A stretch of 64,000 nucleotides of DNA. It comes from Owenia fusiformis (lineage: Eukaryota; Annelida; Polychaeta; Sabellida; Oweniidae). Shown here in pieces: positions 1 to 11,670 of this stretch. Each line of letters begins with the position of its first letter. The first letter of the stretch is position 1. The notes beneath the pieces are model-generated. The model was not told the DNA's origin. It saw only the letters and a list, made by a program, of their open reading frames with translations, and did not search any database. The stretch is taken from assembly GCA_903813345.2 (NCBI GenBank), contig CAIIXF020000011.1, positions 16,413,754 to 16,477,753 of the forward strand. The letters run 5' to 3'. Position numbers and translations under genes: made by a program.

Positions 1-475
1 AATAAAAAAGTGATTATTAGTTTTTGCTGATTTCTTCTTACAAAATTATCACATATAACTACTGTTAACAATAACATAGGCTTTTACAACAAAGTACACC
101 TGAAATCATTTATAAAGCTACTAAATAGTTAAAGTATGAAAACTGAAAACACCATTTAATATGATACAAAGTATTATCGTGCGCTAACTTTTCTTAAAAC
201 ATTCAAAATGGCTGACATGATTGAGCTAACAGGTCCAAAACCTAATCAGATCTAGAATGAAGTGAGCTGAACAAGATGTTAAAGTTTTAAAAGCAACTGT
301 GAAGCCGTTTTTCTTAAAGTTTGCAGACAAGGATTTTAGCATTTGACTTCAAAATGGCCGACAGGAAGTAGGTATCGAGTTAATTTTTTTTCATCCACAT
401 CTGTATGCACTCATAAGTTATCCCTGAAAATTTGAAGGTGATATCTGTAGCGGTTTTTGAGAAAACTGCCGGACG

Positions 476-532
476 TACGGACAGACGGACAGACAGACAG
501 ACGGACAGACAGACAGACGGACAGACGGACGC
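476..532. repeat. Microsatellite (GACGGACAGACA)n
   Basis: A 4-bp pattern of GACA/GACG units runs without interruption. It lies inside a block (about 430-575) starting GGTGATATCTGTAGCGG and ending with the short hairpin CCCCACACTATGTGGTGGGG, which looks like part of a dispersed repeat. The open frames over this tract are artefacts of the microsatellite. Confidence 0.9.
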
Positions 533-574
533 GCCTAGGCCGACAATATGGCCCCACACTATGTGGTGGGGACA

Positions 575-820
575 TAAAAACAGTAATTTTGGCTGTTCCA
601 TTAGTCTGCCTCTGAAGACCTTCGTAGCCGAAACGTCTAATATCAAATGATGTGGGATGAATAAGACACACATACCAAAATTGAAAGCAATACATTTTCT
701 CAATCAATATTATATTTGAGAAAATTGACCCGTTTTGTAGAAAAATCAAAAACAGTAATTTTGGCTGTCCCATTAGTCTGCCTCTGAAGACCTTGTTCTT
801 AGCCGAAACGTCTAATATCA
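575..820. repeat. Direct repeat pair of about 70 bp
   Basis: Two copies (about 575-648 and 747-820) share AACAGTAATTTTGGCTGT, CATTAGTCTGCCTCTGAAGA and GCCGAAACGTCTAATATCA, with a 5-bp insertion in the second. The CTGAAGA...CGAAACGTC string resembles motifs found at ends of dispersed elements, but I cannot name a family. Confidence 0.85.
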
Positions 821-830
821 ATTTCCAACC

Positions 831-2168
831 ACAACTGACAAAGTCTAGACGCAAGACCAAATATTTCATGGCATGCAACTTTAATTTTCATGAACTCGGC
901 CAATAATCAAATGGTGGTCAAATAAATTTCGCCTGAACAAGGAGGATTAAGCCGAGATCTTAATCATGAAAGATTACCACGATGGATGATGAGTCCCAAA
1001 TACTTTAACCAAAAAATCTAAAAGCTCAAGGTGTCATTTCCTGTTGCAATGCCACTGTTCTCAGTGTTTGTAAACTTTAATATAACAGTCCTTGATCTAT
1101 TTCTATACAGATTTGGCTAAATCCCTTGGAGTTTTACTAAGTTACCAACATTAGAGATAAACAGAATGGGTCCTTTTAGGAACAAGACACTTAACAAAAA
1201 AATCAAATTAATGAATTCGCGGATACTCTCCTTATAAGTAGCTACATACTTTACCCTAAGAAACAAAGATATGACAATTGTTGATTTGTTTTTGCGATAT
1301 TCGAATTCATGGAAGTTATTGAGGGTGTAAGCAGTGGTCTATTTTTATTTTTATTATGATATAATTCATTAGATATCATTTAGTTGTTCGAATAGTGCAA
1401 AAACAAAGTTTGGCCTTATTTAGTATATTCTGTGTCATTTTATATTTTCACCACTAGCAAATGTGTAATAGTCCAGTAGGAAGGTCATATATTGTTCTTA
1501 ATTTTCACCACCGCCATTCTCTTCGGAAGTTTCTACACTTTTTGATATGACTTTTTTGATCCCATTGGAATTTCACCAACTATCAATTCTCTCTCGATTA
1601 AAAAGTCTCCTTTTTAATTTTGAAAGATTTTCGGGTCTTGGACACTAGTACTTTCATTTATTTCCGATTTTGTCACAATATCAATGTTTATGATATTCAT
1701 GTGTATGTCCTCAACATCGATTATTCTCAATCAATCTTGTTGTTCAAAGTTGAATCTAAGGACAACCACTTAAAGACAAGTTCGGAAAATAACATATCGA
1801 ACAAGACATTTGCGAATTAGTCTATCTAGTTGTTTTGTAGCATAAAAGTGCTTACATTTCACTCGCTGTGAGAGATTCTATCAGTAGTTTACCTTGAGTT
1901 GTCTGTTAACATGACAAATATTCATAAACAATATACGGTATATTATTACCACCTTGCCGGGCCAGTTCTAGGGGTTTTAGTGCTAGTTTAGAAGGCATTC
2001 ATTTTACTATATCGACCTGAGCAATATGTGACGTCATAATGGTGGTCCATAATGCCGGTCAATAATGCAGTTAATGACCGGTAATTTTCCCCGGGAAGTT
2101 AGATATCGTTCAGTGCTTAAGATTTTCTTGCTATTTCATTCTTGCTCATTTACGGTGGTAATAATACT
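831..2168. other. No gene seen
   Basis: AT-rich sequence without a convincing frame, apart from the outer inverted arm at 1943. A TGACGTCA octamer lies at 2029-2036, followed by the palindromic TGCCGGTCA...TGACCGGTAAT stretch (about 2053-2090). Confidence 0.6.
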
Positions 2169-2283
2169 AATAACGTCATTCCTGCGGGCAATATAGTGAA
2201 ATATTGGACCTTGGGCCTTCGGCCCTCTGCCTTTGGCCCTCGGTCCAATATTTCACTATATTGCCCTTCGAAATGACGTTATT
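2169..2283. repeat. Long hairpin (115 bp)
   Basis: The arms AATAACGTCATT...GGGCAATATAGTGAAATATT are mirrored on the right, with a GC-rich centre made of repeated GGGCCTTCGGCCCTC/CTTTGGCCCTCGG units. It is nested in a wider inverted pair, ATTATTACCACC (1943-1954) and GGTGGTAATAAT (2155-2166). There is no coding content. Confidence 0.9.
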
Positions 2284-3937
2284 GTACTATTAATTGAACT
2301 TGTTCATTGTATGGATCGGGTAGAAGATATATAGTTAAAAATACAATCATAACATGGTGTAATGAAACATGATAATGCATCTATAATTCTTATTTTAATA
2401 GTTAGAAAAAAGATTGATCACCCTGTGGTTCAGAAGTTTGCAAAATAGATGTTTATTATGTGAAGTTAAAAGCTCAGAATAATTATGGTGTAATAATACG
2501 CTAATACAGTTGATAACTACACATCGGTTTGCTAATGCTTCATATGATAAATAAGTTCTACGGTTACATATCAAGGGCGAACGTAATACCCGGAACGTTC
2601 GCAAATTGGCGTTCGTTTTTTTACCGCATCCGATTTGAATTAGCCAAATAAAAATACACCATTAATGAAGACCAAACAAAGCCCCGGATGTCATTCTAAA
2701 TCTTCTGACGCAAAATGATTCGCATATGCAGGCTGGTAGGGCTCTTGCATGCATTGTGAGATACACATCTACATGTACTATGCAGAGTCTAGTTACTGTT
2801 ATTATTATTACCGAGTGAAGACGAAAAAGAAGTTTTAACGAATGCAAATGGTACATTTTGGAGCAGAAAGTGTTTCCGATCAGATTTCCTATTGATTTTT
2901 TTCCATTTTGAATGATATTTAGCTCCTGACCATCGGCTCGTCACGATATGTACGGTTCATTGCAAAGAGGTGATGCAAATATATCCATTTACTAGAGTCT
3001 TATAGTAGTTGATGGAAATACTTGACAAAATACCAGTTTAAAACATCCAACTCTACTACATATGCGTAGCAGTTCGTTCGATTCTTTACTGCTAACCAGA
3101 ACGATTTCAAATTTCTTGGTGATTGCACTCTTTAGATGGACGTTGTTACCAAATACGGAATTTTTTCAAGAAAATGCACATCTTTGTTGGGTCATAAGGC
3201 AATAAGCAATTAGCGACCCATCTCCCCTTAATTAAATTATCTAGACACTCGTCCTTTGACAAACGTCTCAAGTCATTAGAAATAACATTTAGATGATAAA
3301 GAATTTTGTGTTGGCCTTTTAGCCTTGTTAGGATGTATTTTAACTTATTTCCCAGTATGCCAATAACCAATTTGGCCTGCATGCGTCAACAGGTCTGGGC
3401 AATTTATGTCAATACTTTAGAGTGTATCAAAAGACAATATCGTTGGACATTAACAGGCCAATCGCTTCTTGTTTTTGTCAGAAGTCGTTAAATCAATAGG
3501 AACTAGCCTTGTGGTATACTATTGTTTTGGATGTTTTGAAACTCGGAACGAACTTGCATATCTTAGTTACGATTTATGTCGTTTATTGCGCTCGAAAGCG
3601 GAGACATTCTTTAATCGGAAATAATAATACATTTAGTATACTATATTATCCTTCACTTGGTGTACTAAATGTATAATAACATTAAAAAATAAAATTGATA
3701 TTATTATTGGCAAAATGAATAACCGGAGGAAATCCAATATGCGGAGGATATCGTGATGGTATATTACGCTTGTTAATTTCCCGCCAAATTGAACTATTTG
3801 ACATTAAATTTAATTTTCAATGATATCATGTATTTTGTATGTGCACTACTAGTACGTGTAGGATAATAAGAACATCCTATAAATATCATATACATTGATA
3901 TAATAAAACAAAACAAACTTCCCTACACAGCCAATCT
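2284..3937. other. No gene seen
   Basis: Only short frames in both strands, with no recognisable domain or splice-consistent exon. ACTATATTAT/ATACTATATT-type short symmetries near 3620-3680. Confidence 0.6.
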
Positions 3938-4008
3938 CCAACGGTACCGTACTCCTATGGTACCGTACGGTACCATACTCTTAATGCACGGTACCGTACG
4001 GTACCGTA
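3938..4008. repeat. GGTACCGTAC palindromic minisatellite
   Basis: About six copies of GGTACC joined by CGTAC or short spacers. CACGGTACCGTACGGTACCG is palindromic at several registers. Confidence 0.9.
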
Positions 4009-4874
4009 TTGGGGGTGTAATACTAAATGATGACAAAAATTGAATAGTGCTGAAAACCTGAGTGTTTTAAAGTGCAGTGCCATCTTCTTTGAGCGATGTG
4101 TAAATGTCTGAAATCCTTCACAAATGCATGGTGCTATTGTATAACATAGCCAATAATGCTAAAACTATAGTTACCATCATTATAAAGCTAGCTCAGCTGC
4201 TGTATTCTTTATGCTCAATGCAAATTACCGATAAAAAAGTAATAAAATATAAAAAGCAAAAAATACATGATGGCTTTGGGCGAGGAAAAAAATAAAAAGG
4301 CGATGGAAGGTAAGACTGAATGGGGCAAGTTGACTTCATTTCAACGGTTTCAATTTAAAAAATTACCTGAATTTGTTAAACGGAACCAAAATATGGAGAG
4401 ACATTTTCGGTGTCTTCATTTTGAGACCTGCAAAAGGGGTAGAATCAGTAAACCATTCGTTACTTTAATTTTTATATTTATTCAAGTATCACAAAAAGCA
4501 ACCCTATAATTTTCGCAAGTATGATGGAATATGTTTTAACTGCTCTGTTTCGGTTGATTGATCAAAGCATAAAACTGTGGGATATATAATAATGCATCAG
4601 TTTATCAGCATTATTGCTTTCCGTTTTGACATGCTGTTACAGATGAGTTATGCATTTCTGGATAGTTTTCATACACATCAATTATATACTATCTACCAAC
4701 TTAAGAAAAAAGCTTTGTACTTGAATCAACTTCGAAATTCATTAATTCCATCTTGTAATTTATCCCGATTTGACGGATTTCTCTAAAGCTATTACTCCAC
4801 GTGACTCGTCAAGAATTGGCAAAAATTTATCAAATCCGTCCATAGTTCAAGATATTTTCCAAAATAGGCATATA

Positions 4875-5051
4875 ATCACGCCCGGTGATCGTACAAAATG
4901 GATGGAGGGGAGAAAACTCAAGAAAACTCAAAAAATTTGGAAGATTTATTTTTTCAAGAGAAAATTTACAACTGAATTGCTAAATGAATGGGCGCAGTGC
5001 ATGGCAAAATATATCAGGCTCCATCCATTTTGTACGATCACCGGGCGTGAT
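4875..5051. repeat. 33-bp perfect inverted repeat with 111-bp spacer
   Basis: Arms 4875-4907 and 5019-5051 are exact reverse complements (ATCACGCCCGGTGATC... on the left). The spacer is AT-rich and not coding. It is probably a short foldback element. Confidence 0.9.
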
Positions 5052-5253
5052 AATGGTAAAAACAGAGTATCGCATTACAAGTTACTCAATGTTACATAAG
5101 ATAATCAATACGATTGCAAAGATAAAATACTCAAAATTTCATCAATACATCTTGAAGGAATGTTTAAATTGCGGACGGCAATATAGAAAGTCAATACAGG
5201 GTCGAAGTTGCGGATCGCAGGTCGAGGTTTTTAGTATCCAATACTTATATATA

Positions 5254-5880
5254 CGGTTACGCGGTATATGGCATACATTCATGGTTGCGCGGTATTTGTG
5301 ATACAGGTGAATATGCCATACTCACCTGCGGTATATGGCATATTCCGCAAGTGAGTATGCGATATTCCGCAGTGAATATGCGATACTGCGAATATGCGAT
5401 GATTTCAGTGAATACCCGATACTCACCTGCGGAATATGTCATACTCACTTGCGGAATATGCCATATACCGCAGGTGAATATGACATATCCGCAGGTGAAA
5501 ACGTGATACAGAAGGCGTTGGTTTGATTGGTTGCAAGAATCGACTCTAAATGTAAAACTATACGCTGGATTACCAATATAGTTGTATAGTAGTGCGTCGA
5601 GTACTAATATATGAATCCTGGATTGATTGAGTAAGTTTATTACGCGAGATTGGTGACTGATACTTCTGCTAAGTTAATATATTCGATACACAGTACTGTT
5701 GATTCAATAATCATTATAATAATCTATAACGTTTTGCTTGTTCGTTCAATCGATGCAATTGACAATTGCGTACTTCCGCATCACGTTCTCATTGGTTAGT
5801 GTGTATGCCATATACCGCAAGTGAATATGCCATATTCGTTGCGGAATATGACATGTTTTTGTATCGTGTTTACCGCATAA
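5254..5880. mobile_element. 620-bp MITE, copy A, with subterminal minisatellites
   Basis: The ends GTTACGCGGTATATGGCAT and TACCGCATAAC are inverted. Subterminal regions are packed with palindromic units of the type ATATGCCATATACCGCAGGTGA. The middle (about 5510-5800) is non-repetitive. It is about 90% alike by eye to 23221-23848. The short frames here read the same repeats in different phases and are not genes. I see no clear target duplication for this copy. Confidence 0.85.
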
Positions 5881-5884
5881 CAAC

Positions 5885-7097
5885 ACAGGCATCCTGATTA
5901 TATACGTAGAATACCCCGATTACTTTAAACAAGGAATGTATTCCACGTCACGGAGTGCGATCTTAAGATTTGTCCGGCGTGGGGAAGCATGCTATTTTTT
6001 TTTTAAAACAAACGCCAAGAAAACTCCACAAATTATCTTTCTAGCTCATTTGTTTCGATTTACCAAAAAGCTGCCGATACAGTATACTCCATGCAATGGG
6101 TATATCATTTGCGGATAACCTTCACTTCTGTTTAGTTGTCTGTTTAGTCCAATAACGCTAGGAGTAAACGGCGCTAACGTATCATACTTATTGTCTCTCT
6201 TGTCATTCATTTCCATAAAATTCAAATGATTTTGTTCTTTAATTCTCCATTCTTAATGGATTCGTATTGTGTTACTTTATTACACACTAAATGGGGATGA
6301 ATGATACAATAAATGAAGTTTTTGATATCATTAGTTCAAGATGAGTTATTTTCGATATTAGATTACTAATACAACAGCTGATACTTGCGTAGTAGCAAAA
6401 TGGACAGGCTAGCCTTTGCAGAAAAAGGGTACCTGTGAATAACCTCATAGACAATATATTATTAAAAAATTGGGTTAATTAAGTATCTAATGATTAAATG
6501 GAGTAACAGTTGACACGAATTGTTCATTTCTTTGAGCACAATTGAACCAATTAGTTGACGTGTCTAAATCCATCCGTCAGGAAGAAGGTAGGAATTGCTA
6601 ATTAAATGTATTATATCACTATCTAGCTAGCGGTTTTCAAAGGGATGGTGCTAATCAGATAAGACAGTCGTTGAATATCTAGCGATACCCAACGCATCCC
6701 GACAATTTTCTTTTTGTTCAGTGTCAAAATGATGACAGGCGAGAATAGATTTAACAAATTCAAGAGGAGGGAAAGCTTCAGAGCTTAAGAGATAACAGAC
6801 TGTAACCAAATGTGTGTTGTAGTAGTAATCATTAATATATTGTGTATCCCAGAAGGGCCTCCAGCTGAGGCCCGGGTATATAGTCCTAAGAAAAATCAGT
6901 CTTATTCTTATACATGTAAGTAATAAATCTATATAGTCATTATAAAAAATCAGTCTTAATTATACATGTAAGTAATATATATTGTTAGTACCTCAGTTGA
7001 AATACTCGATTTTGATTGGTCAACGAGCGGTGAATAATTTTAACTGTACACCGCGCAATGCATTGCCGGTGAATAATATTCCCAGCATTCCACTAAA
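5885..7097. other. No gene seen
   Basis: Apart from the small repeat at 6850 and a CAAGAGGAGGGAAAGC string at about 6760 (one end of the MITE family at 9000), nothing recognisable. Confidence 0.6.
6850..6985. repeat. Short palindrome plus 36-bp direct repeat
   Basis: GGGCCTCCAGCTGAGGCCC palindrome near 6857, followed by two copies of AAAAATCAGTCTTA...TATACATGTAAGTAAT (about 6892-6927 and 6946-6981). Confidence 0.75.
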
Positions 7098-7388
7098 ATG
7101 ACGTCATTATCAGACGATAAAATGGCCGCCGCTAGCACTAGCCGTTTCAAAAATGTTGAAGATGAGGATATTATTAGTCTCTTAGAGAGTAAAGACAGTC
7201 AAAATACGAAGAAAAATCTAAAACTTTGTACAAAGCTTTTAGTGGACTTCGCCCAGGAGAGTAATTTGACTCCATTGAGTGAACTTACTGCCGATATACT
7301 GAAATACAACATGAACGTCTCGAGGGTCTGGATCCAACTTCAAGTCAACTTCAAGGGTCAGAAAAATCTAAGATATTCTTCGGACTAA
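7098..7388 (+). pseudogene. Fragment resembling the N-terminal part of DUF3504/Crypton-related proteins
   Basis: An open frame of 96 codons. The more likely start is the ATG at 7122, which has A at -3 and G at +4. SRFKNVEDEDIISLLESKD then SQNTKKNLKLCTKLLVDFAQ resembles the start of DUF3504 proteins (ZMYM2/QRICH1/KIAA1958-like, related to Crypton tyrosine recombinases), which have the pattern F-x-N-x-(S/D)-E-x-(D/E)-(I/L)-x3-L-x2-K-(D/N)-S-x-NT. Similarity fades after residue 75, and the frame runs into a long hairpin at 7391-7553. There is no recombinase catalytic domain. This is a remembered pattern, not a search result. It is either a transposon remnant or the first exon of a captured copy. 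Confidence 0.5.
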
Positions 7389-7390
7389 CA

Positions 7391-7553
7391 AAACAATTAT
7401 AGACCTCTCCATTCGGTTTACTGTCAAAATTATATCCCTCGACTGTAAACCTCGACCTACGGTCTCGGTTTACAGTCCTCGACCTACGGTCTCGGTTTAC
7501 AGTCTCGGGATATAATTTTGACAGTAAACCTCTGGAGAGGTCAATAATTGTAT
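7391..7553. repeat. Long hairpin with duplicated centre
   Basis: Arms AACAATTATAGACCTCTCC and its near-complement enclose TTTACTGTCAAAATTATATC and its inverse. The centre contains two direct copies of CTCGACCTACGGTCTCGG, each a small hairpin with the TACGG/CCGTA centre. It lies immediately after the DUF3504-like fragment. Confidence 0.9.
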
Positions 7554-7759
7554 ATAGTAAGATAAGGTAAGGTACATACACCACGCATTACCAACTCAGT
7601 ACACTGGGGGAGTTTTTAAACATTTTTACTTGACTTGGTGTAGTAGTAGTAGTAATCATAAATAATGTATTCAAAGTACTGTTCATGTTTTAATGAATTG
7701 TTACATCCCTGATTCAACAGAACAAGTAGTCTATTATGGAATTTATTTAATGACATATA

Positions 7760-8825
7760 CAGGGTGTTCCAAAAGTAACAGGACTGGTGCTGGCATTTTG
7801 TCAATTTTGCACCAAGTGTCTTCAAATTTTTACAAATTGTACTTTGAAGTATTGCAACTAAAATTGTATAGTTTCAGAAAAAATGATGAAATGCGGGTAG
7901 AGTTGGGGTTACTATAGTAACATGTCATCACAATACCCGGGGCAACTTTTTTTCTGAAAATGTGATATCTAACATTTTTGTATTACTGAAGAAAGTATCT
8001 AATTCACCTATTATAATACAACATTTCTTGTTTATTTTATTAGTTGCTTTGTTGTAAAGGTGTTGCTATAAAACTCAGATTCAAGTATATTTTCATTATA
8101 ATAATATTTATTCAATTTCCTGGAATATCACTATGAATTACAGTCTGAACAATTCATGGTTGAGTTTTTGAAAAGACCCAATTTGAAGCCAGTCATCCAC
8201 CTTGATAACGCACCTGCCCGCGGGTCACCATTAAAGACCATGCAGCTATAGAGGAGCTAGGTCTTGAGTTCTAAAACCATGTACCATACCGCTACTTCTG
8301 ATCATGCAACATCCAATCTTTACTTTCACGCAGAATGGAATGCTAATCAGTGCTGTAAGATATTTAAAGATGAGAATGACCTTCTTCAAGATGTTCAATC
8401 GACCGTGCGTGACATGTCCTCATATGGGTTCACTCATGTGTTTGAGTCATGGATACAGAGTGCTACTCTTGTAATGCCCAAAGAGGAGCCTATTTTTCAA
8501 AGTACATAAGATACATAGGAATATCAAATGATGTAAAACAAATGTCATTCCAACCAGTTGTTGCATTTTAACTTTGATATGGGATGTTCAAAATGCTTAA
8601 TGTCTCTTTCTGTCTTAATGTAACTTTCTGCGTGGAATGTTGCCCCGGGTATTGTGATGTCATGTTACCATAGCAACCATTACTCTACCCGAGTTACATA
8701 TTTTTTGTCGTAACTTTAGAGTTTTAGTAACGATACATGAAAGTACATTATGTAAAATTTTGAAGACGATTGGTGCATATTTAACAAAATGCGAGCACCA
8801 GTCCTGTTACTTTTGGAACACCCTG
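7760..8825 (+). mobile_element. mariner-type transposon relic
   Basis: It is 1066 bp with ends CAGGGTGTTCCAAAAGTAAC / reverse complement, flanked by TA (7758-7759 and 8826-8827). Inverted similarity continues inward for about 190 bp, including the CACAATACCCGGGGCAAC block mirrored at 8641-8660. Plus-strand remnants around 8160-8508 read KPVIHLDNAPAR, where HxDNAPxR/H surrounds the second catalytic Asp of mariner transposases, and then the tail DLLQDVQSTVRDMS and HVFESWIQ. Frames are broken between these pieces. No N-terminal half is left. Confidence 0.87.
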
Positions 8826-8999
8826 TATATACACTGTAGTGTTTTGAAAACTATGCTCTGCCTCTTATGTGTTGATCCTAAGAGCCAGAGCATAGAACGG
8901 GTTTAACAAAAATAGACACACTAGGTTATAGCCACTAAAACAATGACGTAAGCAGACAGCATTTACATACATGGATATACAATGCGAAAACAGGCTACA

Positions 9000-9364
9000 C
9001 AAGAGGAGGGAAAGCCCCAGAGTTTAAAGATGACAGACATAATTACGTCTCTTGCTTACCACCTTCGGTCGTTCGAATTTTCATCGGCTAGTTATCAAAT
9101 ACTACACTTCGATGGGATGTTTTAATTGATATAGGCATCCGTACACCTTTCTTTATCTTGATGTGAAATGAGAAGCTATGCTATTGATTAACACGCCAGA
9201 AATGAACATAATAATATTCGAAGCGTATTTCGAAAATGTTGAAACCGCCATTGATGACGTCATTTGTTTGTCGACTTTTGACCAATCAGCGACGATGTCA
9301 TCAATACAGCTTTACATTATACAAGCGTATGTCATCTTTGAACCCTGGTGTTTCTCCCCCTCTG
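9000..9364. mobile_element. MITE with 8-bp target duplication, copy 1
   Basis: The left end is CAAGAGGAGGGAAAGCCCCAG and the right end CCTGGTGTTTCTCCCCCTCT (inverted). Flanks are AGGCTACA (8992-8999) and AAGCTACA (9365-9372), 7 of 8 alike. It shares its right 80 bp with 31042-31274. The last stretch includes a TGACGTCA octamer (9255-9262). Confidence 0.75.
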
Positions 9365-9583
9365 AAGCTACAAAGACATAATTACGTCTCTTGATTACCA
9401 CCTTCGTTTGTTCAAATTTTCACCGGCTAGTTTCAAATACTACACATCGATGTGATGGTTGAATTGTTGTAGGCATATTTCGTACACCTATCTTTTATCT
9501 TGATGTGAAATAAGAAACTTTGATATTGCTTAACACGCCAGAAATGAACGTGATATTATTCTAAGCATATTTCGAAAATGTTA
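9038..9583. repeat. Direct duplication of about 205 bp
   Basis: Segments 9038-9245 and 9375-9583 are alike throughout (ATAATTACGTCTCTTG, ACCACCTTCG, CTTGATGTGAAAT, ACACGCCAGAAATGAAC). The second copy starts just outside the MITE whose interior holds the first, so the MITE sits at or within a duplicated segment. Confidence 0.8.
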
Positions 9584-9882
9584 AGGCCCCCATTTTGTTT
9601 TTAGATTTTGGCAATTTGGGAACGTAAACGTGACGTGCGAACCGAAGCGTATCCCTGGGCATACTTCTGAAGCCGCCTGAAGCTTTCCGAAAGGATACTT
9701 CCTCATACGAACACCCAAACGATGTACACCGTATATTTACACATACTAATGGCAACGAATTTATTCATTTAGTCGTCAGTACTCACAAGTTGACGTCGGA
9801 GGGTTTTCGTTAATATGTGAGTGGGTGGCTTGAGGCCTCCATATATATGAACGAAAACCACTGTAACTGTGTTACTGTAGTA

Positions 9883-11670
9883 CAGGGCGTATCAAAAAAA
9901 CGCAACAAGTAGTTATCTCGTTAAATCACAAAACTAGTGATGACTACATCAATTTCATTCAATGTACCATAAAGCCACGTCTCTCCTCTTTGCAATGATC
10001 TGTCATTCATTCACATGTGGTAATGGTTGGGTGAGAAATCCTTCCATTTGTACAGTGGGTCAAAATCGGCTCTGGACCAAGTTTTAGAAAAAATCAGTGC
10101 AAGGGCTAAGTGACAATTGAAGTTCCCCTGACTTGAATTGTTGTGACTTTTTCTTTTGGAGCTTTTTTATTTATTTCCTTTTCAACATTTTACAATACAA
10201 TACAGAGTTATAAGAGTATTAGAAGAAAAAACAACAAAATACAAACAAAAATTCACAAGACTTTTCTCATTTCTAGTTCGTCTTGAAATAGAAATGCTAT
10301 ATTTGGATGTTCTCCATATTTAAACTTGCTTATGCAGTGTTTTGCGATAAGTATGACTTGATTAACATAATCTTGTACAGATTTTTTTGTTCCTTATAAA
10401 ATAAAAGTACATCTACATCAGTGAAAGTAATATTTTCATATTTTCTTTTTAACACTTTTTTGTACCTCATCCCAAATACCTTTTTGGTGACACTTAATAA
10501 AAAAAAATGTTCATAAGTATCATCCTCTTCTACACAATATTTACATTTCCCGGTGGTACTTAGTTTTCATTTTTCTAATTGAATATTCGTAGGGTAACTG
10601 ATGAATTATTTTATATTGTAATGTTTTGATTTTTGTTTCTTTTATTCTGCCTTTGTGTCCCCATATATTTTTCCATTGTAGGTTTTCATACTTGTTATTC
10701 CATTTTAGCATTACATTTGGACATATTATCTCATTTTTATTATAGAGGCTTGAAAATCTCTGGCCTTTGACTTGTTGATGATACAATTGTTAAATTTCAA
10801 AATTTTCCTGGTATTTCTATTTATATTTACTTATTCTCTGTATGGCATTTTGTATCACGTTATACTCTAGCTGTAACCCTGCATTATTTTGCATGAGCCA
10901 CTGTATTCAATCCAGCATCTTTCCAACTTTGAAAATATATCACATTTTCCGATAAGAAACGTTTTTCTTTTGGAGCTATCTCAGGAGCATCTGTGCTCAC
11001 AATTCCTCCACCAGATATTGCAAAACCTCGAGAAAGAATGGCCCATGGGCTGCTTTTCTCTACTTTAACCCACAGATGACTCGGGGCTGAACCATGCATG
11101 ACGTGGACAGATGAACGCATCTTTGTGTTCAAGGAAGTGGTGGCAAGTTGGAGGGGTATACAATGTATTCTTGCAAGAGTATGATCATGAGTATGAACAC
11201 TTTACTGTCTATGCCACACCTGTCACACCTTCTTCCAATAGAAAGATGCCACTTGTACTGACTTTTGCAATGTTTAAAACTTTGGCCCGAGCTGAATTTT
11301 GCCACACTTTGCAAAATTAATGATTATTCGGCCAGAGTTGACTCCCTGTGAATGAATGATATTCCATTGCGAAGAGGAGTAATTTGGTGTTTTGGTGCAT
11401 TGAATTAAAAGGATGCAGCCAGCATTGGTTCTATGTTTTCTTCCAATATTGCATTGGGCTCCGTACACTGACTTTTGCGATGTTTATAACTTGGTCCCAA
11501 GCTAATTTTGGCCCACTTTGCAAATGGAATGATTACTCACACAACCATGACCATATATCAATGAATGATATATCATTGTAAAGAGGAGACACATGGCTTT
11601 ATGGTGCATTGAATGAAATCAATGCTGTAATCACTGGTTTTGTGGTTTTCCGAGATATCAATCTGAATCA
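9883..11670. mobile_element. Third TA-inserting DNA transposon relic, split by a LINE
   Basis: The left end is TA (9881-9882) followed by CAGGGCGTATCAAAAAAACG, again the CAGGG start seen in the two mariners. An inverted copy of the left 9900-10120 stretch lies at about 11455-11665 (shared GAATGAATGA...CATTGCAAAGAGGAG and GGTACATTGAATGAAAT). The extreme right terminus is not recognisable, so that end is decayed or deleted. A third, directly repeated copy of the subterminal segment (GAATGAATGATATTCCATTG...) lies at about 11240-11460. A minus-strand ORF fragment around 10979-11132 (SSVHVMHGSAPSHLWVKVEK) may be transposase, but I do not recognise it. A LINE fragment interrupts the element at 10164-10961. 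Confidence 0.7.
10148..10977 (-). mobile_element. 5'-truncated L1-like LINE tail with 16-bp target duplication
   Basis: A perfect 16-bp direct repeat TTTTTCTTTTGGAGCT stands at 10148-10163 and 10962-10977 and brackets about 800 bp. On the minus strand the insert ends in an A-rich tail (AAAAGGAAATAAATAAAAA) next to the left copy, as expected from target-primed reverse transcription. Minus-strand coding remnants (WGHKGRIKETKIKTLQYKII, then a C-x2-C...H-x4-C arrangement after a frame break near 10540) resemble the C-terminal zf-RVT region of L1/Tx1-group LINEs. It is 5'-truncated and frameshifted. Confidence 0.78.

Noticed and set aside
380-878. Cys/Val/Ser-rich minus-strand frames of 107 and 155 codons
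   Set aside because: They come from the GACAGACGG microsatellite and the direct repeat around it.
4104-4509. Overlapping lysine-rich frames of 63 and 80 codons
   Set aside because: AT-rich low complexity, no family resemblance and no splice context.
5257-5526. Several Tyr/Met-rich frames
   Set aside because: They read the palindromic minisatellite of the MITE in different phases and repeat the same words.
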